The notes beneath the pieces are model-generated. The model worked only from the letters and a program-made list of their open reading frames with translations. It was not told the origin of the DNA and made no database searches. A stretch of DNA of 64,000 nucleotides. Source: Devosia sp. (lineage in GTDB: Bacteria; Pseudomonadota; Alphaproteobacteria; Rhizobiales; Devosiaceae). Of the stretch, positions 34,858-42,824 are shown one piece after another (position 1 is the stretch's first letter; every line of letters starts with the position of its first letter). Made by a program: the position numbers and the translations under genes. The stretch lies in contig JADGNE010000064.1 in the NCBI GenBank assembly GCA_015234425.1, positions 1-64,000 on the forward strand. Reading direction: 5' to 3'.

Positions 34858-35441
34858 TGACACAGGCGGCAGAGCGTGCACGGGCGGAAATGGCATTTTG
34901 CGAGGCAGTGCTCGCCAAGGACGGGCTAAGCGTCCTCAGCGAGACCCTGCGGGGCGCAGAGACCATCGATGCCTGGGCACACTATCCGCCCGAGGACGTG
35001 TTCGATCCGGCCAGCAATGCGCAGTGGTATTATCATTGCCACCCCGCAGAAGAGGGCAGTGTCGAACACGGCCATTTTCACTGCTTCCTGCGGCCAGAGG
35101 GGCCTACCGGCCCCATCCACCATCTCGCCGCGGTCGGCGTCGACGCCATGGGACGCCTGTTGCGGATTTTTACCGTCAACCAATGGGTGGTGGGCGACGA
35201 ATGGGCGGCGGCCGACACGACAATCGCGGCCCTTGAACGGTTCGACGTGCAGATGCCGCGGCCAAACTATCTGGTCAATCGCTGGCTGACGGCGGTGATC
35301 GTCGCCCATGAAGCCGAAATTGCGGAACTCATCCGGGAACGCGACCGGGTGCTCGATGCGCATGTATCGGCGACTGGTGTCCCGGCCCGCGAAGACCGCA
35401 GCCTTGAAGTGACCTCCGAACTGCAGATTGCCGGCGCGTAA
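34857..35441 (+). CDS. uncharacterised His/Cys-rich protein
   Basis: About 194 aa, no signal peptide, hydrophilic. It has a dense metal-like cluster: WYYHCHPAEEGS (His60, Cys61, His62) and EHGHFHCFLRP (His71, His73, His75, Cys76). The C-terminal half is helical with Trp/Arg (VNRWLTAVIVAHEAEIAELI). I do not recognise the family; it may belong to an existing DUF. The ATG overlaps the stop of the Cys-repeat gene by one base (TGATG), so it is the third coupled gene after the permease. The frame is open upstream from 34593 but only as shadow of that gene. It likely binds a metal or acts on the sulfur carrier (inference). Confidence 0.75.
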   Translation: MTQAAERARAEMAFCEAVLAKDGLSVLSETLRGAETIDAWAHYPPEDVFDPASNAQWYYHCHPAEEGSVEHGHFHCFLRPEGPTGPIHHLAAVGVDAMGRLLRIFTVNQWVVGDEWAAADTTIAALERFDVQMPRPNYLVNRWLTAVIVAHEAEIAELIRERDRVLDAHVSATGVPAREDRSLEVTSELQIAGA

Positions 35442-35465
35442 GCATCAGGCTGGCACGTCGATAGC

Positions 35466-36152
35466 TCAGTTGTTCCCAAGCGTTTCGGTGCGCGTGGATG
35501 TGCCGGGCGGCAGGAGCGCGTCGATGAGCGCCTGTTCCAGCCATTCGGCATAAGCACTGGGGGTGACCGCCTCGACCTGGGTCATCAGCAGGAACAGCTC
35601 GGGGCTGGCCAGGCGCCACATCAGCGTCGTGGCCGCGTCCGCATCCATGCCATTTCGCAAGGGGCCGTGCTCGCCGAGGGATCTGGCGACGAAGGCGAGA
35701 TTGCGGCGGCGGCCCGCATGCAGGTCGCGGTACATGACGGCGAGGTCGGCGTCGCTTGTCGCAGCCATCCGGACGACGGCCATCAGTTCGGCAACACTGC
35801 CCAAGACTTCGGTTATACCCTGACAGAACAGCGCAATCTGGGTCCGCTGGTCGGTCGCTGCGGCGACGGCCTGGGGTCCCTGCTGGTCGAGCAATGGCAC
35901 TTCGGGCGCCGCGCGGCGCACCGCGCGCTCCAAAACGGCGCGCAGCAGGGCCTGCTTGTTGCCGAAGACCGCGTAAATCGTCTCGGCAGAAACACCAGCG
36001 GCGCGGGCGACGCCTGCAATGGTGGTGCCCTGCCACCCCGCGCTGATGAACATGGCGCGGGCGGCCGCTATCACCGCTTCACGGGTTTCCGCCGCCTGCC
36101 CGGCGCGGCGGGTGGAAGCATATTTGCGCTTTGGCTTGACAGGCTCAGACAA
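35466..36152 (-). CDS. TetR-family regulator
   Basis: 228 aa. The N-terminal helix-turn-helix (TREAVIAAARAMFISAGWQG, then TIAGVARAAGVSAETIYAVF) is typical TetR. A basic leader (KPKRKYASTRR) precedes it. The C-terminal domain would bind a small ligand. It is divergent from the membrane protein at 36236, with a small palindrome overlapping its upstream region, so it probably controls that gene and itself. Confidence 0.88.
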   Translation of the reverse strand: MSEPVKPKRKYASTRRAGQAAETREAVIAAARAMFISAGWQGTTIAGVARAAGVSAETIYAVFGNKQALLRAVLERAVRRAAPEVPLLDQQGPQAVAAATDQRTQIALFCQGITEVLGSVAELMAVVRMAATSDADLAVMYRDLHAGRRRNLAFVARSLGEHGPLRNGMDADAATTLMWRLASPELFLLMTQVEAVTPSAYAEWLEQALIDALLPPGTSTRTETLGNN

Positions 36153-36156
36153 TTGG

Positions 36157-36173
36157 ATACATCATTGCTGTAT
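36157..36173. promoter_or_regulatory. candidate TetR operator
   Basis: ATACATCATTGCTGTAT has 5-bp inverted arms (ATACA/TGTAT) around seven bases, only four bases before the tetR start codon in the divergent region of 83 bases. Confidence 0.4.
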
Positions 36174-36235
36174 TGAATGCGCCATTAGTTTACCCGTGCA
36201 ATCGTGAGCCGCAAGGCCCATGCGTGGAGTACATC

Positions 36236-36706
36236 ATGACCAATGCCTTCCTCACCTCGTCCCAGATCCTCGCCTTGCTGCTTGTCGGGCTGGTTGCCGG
36301 AAGCATGTTCGGGATCTGGCGCGGGTATGACGTCACGTCCTACTCGGCTCAAACCTTTGTCGAAGTGCATCAGGGCGCGGTCCGCGGGCTGAACCTGTTG
36401 TTGCCGGCAATGGCCGCTGCGTCGCTGGCGATCGTTCTCGTGCTCGCCGCAGTATCGCGCCAACGGCCCGCTGTCTTGTCACTGTGCGTGGCGGCAGCGC
36501 TGGCTATCGCCGTCGGCGGCATTATCACGCGCTTTCTCAACCAGCCGATCAATGATCAGGTCATGGGGTGGAGCGCGGCGGCCATGCCGGACAATTGGGG
36601 CGTGCTGCGGGACAGCTGGTGGAACTGGCACATTGCCCGTCTCGCTGCCATGCTGATGGCTGAGCTGCTGCTGATCCTTGCAGTGTTCGCAGATCGCGGC
36701 GCTTAG
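36236..36706 (+). CDS. DUF1772-like membrane protein
   Basis: About 156 aa with four membrane segments. Features seen in the anthrone-oxygenase-like DUF1772 group are GSMFGIWRGYD near the N-terminus, FLNQPINDQVMGW and LRDSWWNWHIARL. The function is unknown. Divergent from tetR and probably its target. ATG 36236 has a GGAG site upstream; the open frame back to 36173 is ignored. Confidence 0.75.
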   Translation: MTNAFLTSSQILALLLVGLVAGSMFGIWRGYDVTSYSAQTFVEVHQGAVRGLNLLLPAMAAASLAIVLVLAAVSRQRPAVLSLCVAAALAIAVGGIITRFLNQPINDQVMGWSAAAMPDNWGVLRDSWWNWHIARLAAMLMAELLLILAVFADRGA

Positions 36707-36761
36707 CCGGGCATGGCTGTTCGGGGCGCTGGCAACGGGCCGAGCGGCGCCGTCTTAGCGT

Positions 36762-37811
36762 CTAGAGACTGGCGCCCGGGCCTTCCTTGGCGAGGAAGGG
36801 CGGGGTTTCCAGAAGTCCGGGGATGGTGTGGCGGCGGGAAATGGTCTGGAGGATCTCGATAAGGCCCTTGTAGGGCTCGGCGTGCCGGTATTGCGAGGGA
36901 ATGAGGGCCGCGATTTTGCGGGCGGGTGCATACACGCGATAGAGCCGCAGGTTCTCGGCGCGGTCATGCTGCTGGAGCGTCGTCAGACCCGGCGCGAGGC
37001 AGACGCCGGCCCCTGCCCGGACAAGTCCGATGGCCGTGTCGTAGCTGCGGCATTTGGCAATGATCCGGTTCTGGGGCAGCATGCTGTCATACCACTCGCC
37101 CACGCGCTGGGCCTGCTGGCTGGCGAAGATGAACTGGATCGAGCGATTGAGCACCGCCAGCTGCTCGGGCGGCAGCTCTTTTTCCGGATCAACCACGCCG
37201 TCGAGGATCAGGTCTTCGGGCACCGCCAGGACATAGGGGTCTTCGACCAGCGGGATCTGGACAAAGCCGACGCTGGATTGGGCCACTGAATTGGTTGCCA
37301 GAAGACCGAGATTGACCCTCCGGCCATAGAGCATGTCGAGAATTTCAGCGGGTGCGCTTTCCTGCAGGTCAAAATCTACGCCCGGATAGCGCTCCTGCAT
37401 CAGCGTTATCGCCTCGGGCATCAGGACCCGCAGCACCGAATTGATCCCGGCGATGCGCAGGGTCAGCCGGTCGCCGCCGCTGAACTGGGCGAGGCCATCT
37501 TCGACATCGGCGATGTTGCGGAGCACCTGTTCGACCTTGGGCAGCAGGAAGTGACCGGCCTCGGTCAGCTCCATTTCGTTGGAGCGCCGGTGAAACAGCA
37601 GCGTGCCGACATTGGCCTCGAGCTTGCCGAGCTGTTGGGACAGCGAGGGTTGGGCAAGGCCAAGTTGCTTGGCGGCGCGGGTCAGAGTCTCCGAATGGGC
37701 CACGGCCCAGAAGATTCGCAACTGATGCAGGGTGAGGTCGCTGGCCTTCGGCTGGAGCCGTCCCACAGCCCGTGTGTCGCCCAGATCCGTCCCCTTATTG
37801 TCTCGCGCCAT
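36762..37811 (-). CDS. LysR-family regulator
   Basis: About 349 aa. The winged HTH is near residues 27-85, with LTLHQLRIFWAVAHSETLTR and AKQLGLAQPSLSQQLGKLEA. The co-inducer-binding domain follows. ATG 37811 chosen over a start at 37841. It is divergent from the ABC permease at 38011; a perfect palindrome with the T-N11-A shape lies between them, so it most likely activates the ABC-DUF1800-DUF1501 genes. Confidence 0.9.
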   Translation of the reverse strand: MARDNKGTDLGDTRAVGRLQPKASDLTLHQLRIFWAVAHSETLTRAAKQLGLAQPSLSQQLGKLEANVGTLLFHRRSNEMELTEAGHFLLPKVEQVLRNIADVEDGLAQFSGGDRLTLRIAGINSVLRVLMPEAITLMQERYPGVDFDLQESAPAEILDMLYGRRVNLGLLATNSVAQSSVGFVQIPLVEDPYVLAVPEDLILDGVVDPEKELPPEQLAVLNRSIQFIFASQQAQRVGEWYDSMLPQNRIIAKCRSYDTAIGLVRAGAGVCLAPGLTTLQQHDRAENLRLYRVYAPARKIAALIPSQYRHAEPYKGLIEILQTISRRHTIPGLLETPPFLAKEGPGASL

Positions 37812-37927
37812 GCCCAAACTCTTCCGGCGCCAAATTGGCACCTCCCGTCCCCTGTTCTAGCGCAAAACCTCGAAAGCGGAAGTCCACTCGCTTTATTTTC
37901 AATACCTTACTGACGCCGTTGGTTTTT

Positions 37928-37944
37928 CCTATCGCACCGATAGG
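37928..37944. promoter_or_regulatory. candidate LysR binding site
   Basis: CCTATCGCACCGATAGG is a perfect 7-3-7 palindrome containing T-N11-A (37930 to 37942), the LysR box. It lies 117 bases before the lysR start and 67 before the permease start. Confidence 0.6.
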
Positions 37945-38010
37945 CGCCGCGCTGCTTGTGCGCCTGACACCCGTGGGCGAATGTCTCATCATATTACAAA
38001 GAGATTTTTC

Positions 38011-38889
38011 ATGTCACTTGAGCGGGCGGAAACACCGCTGATCAGCGAGGCCCGGAGCAGCCGGCCAGTCAAGACCACCCCTGCGCTCCCGGCTCAGGTC
38101 ATCAAGGCCAGACGCCAGCGCAGCCTCGAAAGCGGCGGCATCTTCGCGGCACAGATCCTCATCGGGCTGGGCCTGCTTGCGGGCATGTATGCGCTCAACG
38201 CAGTCGGCGGCAATCTCTTGATGCCCAGCCCCACCGACGTGGCGGAAGAAAGCATCATCATGTGGTCGGACGGCACGATGCTGAGAGGCCTCGGGCAATC
38301 GCTGACGGTGATCGTGCTCGGCTTCCTGCTGTCTGCCAGCACCGGGATCGTTCTTGGCGTGCTGCTGGGTGGGTTCCGCATTCTCGGTCGGGTCCTCGAT
38401 CCATTCGTCAATGCGATGAATTCGACGCCCGGCGCCGCCTTTATCCCGCTGATCATCGTCTGGTTCGGCCTCTATACCGAAGCCAAGGTCGTGGTCGTGT
38501 GGAATGCGGCATTCTTCCCGATCCTGATCAACACCACCGCCGGCATTGCCAACGCCAATAAAGACCTCGTCGAAATGGCGCGGGCCTTCGGCGCCAAGCG
38601 CGCGACGCTGTTCTGGAAGGTCATGGTGCCGGACGCCCTGCCCTCGATCCTCAGCGGCCTGCGCATCGGGGCAGCCATCTGCACCGTCGGCACTGTGATT
38701 GCGGAACTGACCATGGCGCAATCGGGCCTTGGTGGCCTTTTGGCAGCTGCCGGCAACCGCTTCCAGATGGATCGCTATTTCGCTGTGGTGATCGTGCTGA
38801 TGGCCCTCGGCACCGGGATTACCGCCCTGTTGCGCTTTGCGGAGCGCCGCCTCGCTCGCTGGCGCGTTAGCCTGGCGAATGGACGATGA
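38011..38889 (+). CDS. ABC importer permease (SsuC/TauC type)
   Basis: About 292 aa with a 45-residue cytoplasmic N-tail, then six helices. The family core SLTVIVLGFLLSASTGIVLG and the loop LVEMARAFGAKRATLFWKVM with GLRIGAAICTVG are typical of nitrate/sulfonate/taurine permeases. I chose ATG 38011 over 37981. Its stop overlaps the ATPase start (ATGA). No periplasmic binding protein gene is next to it. Confidence 0.9.
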   Translation: MSLERAETPLISEARSSRPVKTTPALPAQVIKARRQRSLESGGIFAAQILIGLGLLAGMYALNAVGGNLLMPSPTDVAEESIIMWSDGTMLRGLGQSLTVIVLGFLLSASTGIVLGVLLGGFRILGRVLDPFVNAMNSTPGAAFIPLIIVWFGLYTEAKVVVVWNAAFFPILINTTAGIANANKDLVEMARAFGAKRATLFWKVMVPDALPSILSGLRIGAAICTVGTVIAELTMAQSGLGGLLAAAGNRFQMDRYFAVVIVLMALGTGITALLRFAERRLARWRVSLANGR

Positions 38890-39719
38890 TCATGGACAAG
38901 AGCATCAAGCCCATCATTTCGCTCCGCAATGTCGGAAAGTCATTCAAGGACGGCCAGGTGCGCGCGCTCGAGGATATTTCCTTTGATGTGAACCCTGGAG
39001 AATTCGTCAGCCTGGTCGGTCCCAGCGGTTGCGGCAAAACAACCTTGCTACGGCTTATCAACGGACTCATCCCGGCCGACGAAGGCGAGATCCGCGTGCT
39101 AGGTGTTGCCCCCGAACCGGGCCCGGATCTCGCCATGGTTTTCCAGTCGGCAAGACTTTTGCCGTGGCTGACTGTCGCCGGAAACATCGAGTTCGTTCTC
39201 CAGCTCAAGGGCCTGTCGGGAAGTGAACGCCCGGCCCGCGCCCGGGCCCTGCTCGGTGCGGTTGGCCTTCGCGATTTTGCCGAGGCTTTTCCGCACGAAT
39301 TGTCGGGCGGCATGCAGCAGCGCGTCGGGCTTGCCCGTGCCCTGGCGGTGGAGCCCAAGGTTCTGCTGATGGATGAACCGTTCGCCGCACTCGACGCGAT
39401 GACGCGCGAAGTGCTGCGCAAGGAGCTGCTGCAACTGTGGTCGCGGCGCGGAATCGCCATTGTGTTTGTCACGCACGACATCGATGAGGCGGTGCTGCTG
39501 TCGCAACGGGTGGTGCTGCTGCGGCCGCGCCCGGGACGCGTCGATGACATCGTCGAGGTCAGTTTTCCCGAGCCGCGCTGGCAGCATGATCCGCGCACCC
39601 TGCCGGAGTTCAAGCAGATGCGCGAGCATCTCTGGGGACGCATCCACGACATGGTTCGTGACGGTGCCGAGCTCGAGGAACTGGCGGGCGCATTCGGCGC
39701 CACGAGCCTTGCCTCCTGA
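38886..39719 (+). CDS. ABC importer ATPase (SsuB/TauB type)
   Basis: 277 aa. Walker A GPSGCGKTT, the Q-loop MVFQSARLLPWLT, signature LSGGMQQRVGLARALA and Walker B VLLMDEPFAALDAM are all intact. It powers the permease just upstream. The substrate class (sulfonate, nitrate, pyrimidine precursor or similar) cannot be told. Confidence 0.9.
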   Translation: MIMDKSIKPIISLRNVGKSFKDGQVRALEDISFDVNPGEFVSLVGPSGCGKTTLLRLINGLIPADEGEIRVLGVAPEPGPDLAMVFQSARLLPWLTVAGNIEFVLQLKGLSGSERPARARALLGAVGLRDFAEAFPHELSGGMQQRVGLARALAVEPKVLLMDEPFAALDAMTREVLRKELLQLWSRRGIAIVFVTHDIDEAVLLSQRVVLLRPRPGRVDDIVEVSFPEPRWQHDPRTLPEFKQMREHLWGRIHDMVRDGAELEELAGAFGATSLAS

Positions 39720-39745
39720 TCCCCAGCCAACGCCGCACAGGTCAT

Positions 39746-41503
39746 ATGTCACTACTATTTCGCGGGGAAACCGTGTCGACTGGATCCAGCACAATCGAAA
39801 ATCTGTCGCCGATCAGCGCCTCTGAGTGGTCCTTTGAGCGCGCCGCCCATCTGCTCGAACGCGCGGGGTTTGGCGGCACGCCAAAGGACATCGAGCGCCT
39901 GGCACGCCTGTCGCCGGACGAGGCTGTCGCCAGCCTCGTCGACTATAAGCAGATCGACACCTCCCATCTGCCCGCGTTCGAGGAATCCGGGTTCTGGGAG
40001 CCGTCCTTCAAGGATTTCCCGGTCAGCCGGCCGGCAGCGACGGAACTGGCAGAGCGGACCGGCGAGGCCATGGGCGTTCGCGTAAAGCCGGCGGGTGACC
40101 GGCCGCTGCAGCCAGTGACCAATCGGTTCTTCTATTGGCTGCGCGCCACCGTTCTGGAAACGCGGCGGCTTGCGTTCTGGTGGCTCGACCGCATGGTTAG
40201 AACCAATAGGCCGCTTGAAGAAAAGATGACGCTGTTCTGGCATGGTCACTTTGCCACCAGCGAAGAAAAGCTCCGCGATTACCGCAAGATAGAGCTGCAG
40301 CTCAAGACGCTGCGCGAAGGCGCGACAGGCAATTTCGGCGACCTGCTGGTCGCCATTGCCAAGGACCCGGCGATGCTGGTGTTTCTTGATGCCGCGCAGA
40401 ACGTGAAGGGCGCCCCGAACGAGAACTTTGGCCGCGAGGTCATGGAACTTTTCACCATGGGTGTCGGCAATTATTCCGAAGACGACATTCGCGAGGCGGC
40501 GCGCGCCTTCACCGGCTGGGGCAATGACGACCTAACCTTTATCGTCGATCCCGACAAGCATGACGCCGGCATCAAACGCTTCCTCGGTCATGAGGGCAAT
40601 TTTGCCGGCGAAGACATTCTGCGCATCATCCTCGAGCAGAAGCAGACGGCGACCTATATCGCCAGCAAGCTCTATCGCTTCCTCGTGCGCGACCAGATCA
40701 GCCCGGACTTTGCCGAGAAGCTGGGGAACCTGCTGCGCGACAATGGCTACGAGATCGCGCCGTTCCTGCGGACGATCTTTCTCTCTGAAGATTTCTACTC
40801 AGAGGCTTCGGTCGGCACCCATATCAAGTCGCCAACCGAACTTCTGGTGTCCACCTATCGCAAGCTGGGGCTGCATGAGCTCCCCGGCATTCCCGACCCC
40901 CATACGGTCTGCAAGACGCTGGGGCAGATCCTGCTCTATCCGCCAACCGTTGCCGGTTGGGGCGAAGGACGGTCGTGGATCACTCCCGGGCTTCTGTTCG
41001 AGCGGGCCAATTTCGCCCGCGAAGTGATGTTCCCCAACATCATCGAATTCCGCGACCCCAACCACAATCCGGGTGGGGAAGTGCGACGGGTCAATCGCAA
41101 CATCATCGCAGGCATGGAAATTACCGCCGCAACGCTGGAAGACGGCGCTGCGCCGAGTAATACGGCCGGCATCCAGGAAACCTTCAACACCCGCTACGCA
41201 AGCCTCATCGGCTATTCGGAAGCGCTGCGCAAACTCAAGCCCCTGCCCCGCGCAGCGGCGCAGTTCAGCCTGACCGATATGGTGACTGAGGCTGGTGCTA
41301 CGACTACGACCGAGGCGGTCGATGTGCTGCTGCGCCAATTGCTGCGTGTGCCTCTGGCCCCGCCGGCACGCGAGGCACTTGTCAAAACGCTGACCGAACA
41401 GCTTGGCACTGCCGAATTGGCGCCAGCCGAGACCTATCTCGAGCATCCCCTGCGCTCGGTCGCCCATCTCATCATGAGTTCACCCCAGTTCCAGCTCGCC
41501 TGA
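39746..41503 (+). CDS. DUF1800 protein
   Basis: 585 aa. It carries the DUF1800 landmarks: RAAHLLERAGFGGTPKDIER near the start, LAFWWLDRMVR, LFWHGHFATS (His), NENFGREVMELFTMG and AARAFTGW. DUF1800 proteins are nearly always paired with DUF1501, as here; their function is unproven. ATG 39746 lacks a good ribosome site; GTG at 39773 with GGGGAAACC before it is an alternative. It follows the ABC ATPase by 26 bases in the same direction. Confidence 0.85.
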   Translation: MSLLFRGETVSTGSSTIENLSPISASEWSFERAAHLLERAGFGGTPKDIERLARLSPDEAVASLVDYKQIDTSHLPAFEESGFWEPSFKDFPVSRPAATELAERTGEAMGVRVKPAGDRPLQPVTNRFFYWLRATVLETRRLAFWWLDRMVRTNRPLEEKMTLFWHGHFATSEEKLRDYRKIELQLKTLREGATGNFGDLLVAIAKDPAMLVFLDAAQNVKGAPNENFGREVMELFTMGVGNYSEDDIREAARAFTGWGNDDLTFIVDPDKHDAGIKRFLGHEGNFAGEDILRIILEQKQTATYIASKLYRFLVRDQISPDFAEKLGNLLRDNGYEIAPFLRTIFLSEDFYSEASVGTHIKSPTELLVSTYRKLGLHELPGIPDPHTVCKTLGQILLYPPTVAGWGEGRSWITPGLLFERANFAREVMFPNIIEFRDPNHNPGGEVRRVNRNIIAGMEITAATLEDGAAPSNTAGIQETFNTRYASLIGYSEALRKLKPLPRAAAQFSLTDMVTEAGATTTTEAVDVLLRQLLRVPLAPPAREALVKTLTEQLGTAELAPAETYLEHPLRSVAHLIMSSPQFQLA

Positions 41504-41523
41504 CCGCCGCGGAGGAAACAAGA

Positions 41524-42771
41524 ATGGCAAAGACACCCAAGCTTACCAGCGGCGAACGCGAAAACCTGATCCGGTCCGGCTTCGGCTCCATGGTGCTCGA
41601 AGGCGCCGGCGGGGTCGCGACGTCACCGGTCTGGTCGAAAGTCGCCAAGGCCCAGGCTGACCAGAACGAACGCATCCTCGTGATCGTTGAATTGTCGGGC
41701 GGCAATGACGGGCTCAATACCGTCATCCCCTACGCCGACGACGCCTATTACAACGCACGACCGAACCTGGGCATTCGCCGGGACAAACTGCTCAAGATCG
41801 ACGATCACTTTGGTTTCCAGAAGACCATGGGTGGCTTCGAGCGGCTCTACAAGGACGGCGCCATGGGGATTGTCCATGGCGTTGGATACGACCAGCCGTC
41901 GTTCTCGCACTTCTCGTCCATGGCATTCTGGCAGACCGGGGCGCCGAACAGCGGCGAGGCCTATGGCTGGCTGGGCCGGATGGCCGACGCGATGGACCCG
42001 CTTGGGCACCGGAGCAATTTCCTCGTCAATATCGACGACAGCCAGTCGCTCGCCGTGCGCGCCATGAACCATGTGCCGCTGGTGTTCAACGACCCGGACA
42101 ATTTTACCCGCCACATGTTCCACGAGCAGCAGGAGGCCATTGCGGCCATCGACGCGCGCGGCAATGGCAGCGCCAACCCGTCGCAGGATTTCCTGTTCGA
42201 TATCGCGGCCAGCGCCACGAACTCCGAGCAGCTGGTGCGTGACGCTTGGAATTCATACAGCACGCCCGTTGACTACGGGCTGGCCCGGTTCGGGCTGGAG
42301 CGCGTCGCCGCTCTGATCGCTGCGGATTTTCCGACAAAGGTCTATTACGTCCCCTATCGCAACAACGCCTTTGACACCCATGTGTACCAAGGCGATCTGC
42401 ACGCCCGGCTCTGGTCCTACACGTCGGATCACATCTCCGCCTTTGTGAAGGATATCGAACGGCTGGGCCGCGCTGATGACGTGGTGGTCATGGTGTTCAG
42501 CGAGTTCGGCCGCCGCGTCGCGGAGAACACCAGCCTTGGTACCGATCACGGCACGGCGGGCCCGGCCTTCATCATCGGCAAGGGCGTGAGTGGCGGCCAG
42601 TATGGCGCGCCCCCGAGCCTCACAGATCTCGACGACGGCAACCTCAAATACACCACCGATTACAGGCGGATCTACTCGACGCTGATCCAGGGCTGGATGG
42701 GACACGAACAGTCGTCGGCCATCCTGCGCAACGAGTTCAGTCCCCTTCCCATCTTCGGGCGGGGCACCTGA
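41524..42771 (+). CDS. DUF1501 protein (alkaline-phosphatase-like fold)
   Basis: 415 aa. Motifs include LVIVELSGGNDGLNTVIPYA, FSHFSSMAFWQTG, VVVMVFSEFGRRVAENTS and GTDHGTAGPAFIIG, the conserved metal-site regions of DUF1501, a sulfatase/alkaline-phosphatase relative. Most family members have a Tat RR-x-F signal; here the N-terminus (SGERENLIRSGFGSMVLEGA) has no clear twin arginine, so export is uncertain. 20 bases after DUF1800, same operon. Confidence 0.87.
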   Translation: MAKTPKLTSGERENLIRSGFGSMVLEGAGGVATSPVWSKVAKAQADQNERILVIVELSGGNDGLNTVIPYADDAYYNARPNLGIRRDKLLKIDDHFGFQKTMGGFERLYKDGAMGIVHGVGYDQPSFSHFSSMAFWQTGAPNSGEAYGWLGRMADAMDPLGHRSNFLVNIDDSQSLAVRAMNHVPLVFNDPDNFTRHMFHEQQEAIAAIDARGNGSANPSQDFLFDIAASATNSEQLVRDAWNSYSTPVDYGLARFGLERVAALIAADFPTKVYYVPYRNNAFDTHVYQGDLHARLWSYTSDHISAFVKDIERLGRADDVVVMVFSEFGRRVAENTSLGTDHGTAGPAFIIGKGVSGGQYGAPPSLTDLDDGNLKYTTDYRRIYSTLIQGWMGHEQSSAILRNEFSPLPIFGRGT

Positions 42772-42790
42772 CACGCCTCGCATGGACGCA

Positions 42791-42812
42791 CGCGGGGTCA
42801 TGTGACCCCGCG
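42791..42812. terminator. bidirectional hairpin between convergent operons
   Basis: CGCGGGGTCA (42791-42800) and TGACCCCGCG (42803-42812) pair perfectly almost to the tip. It separates the DUF1501 stop from the GH127 stop. Confidence 0.6.
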
Positions 42813-42824
42813 CATGGCTCCATT

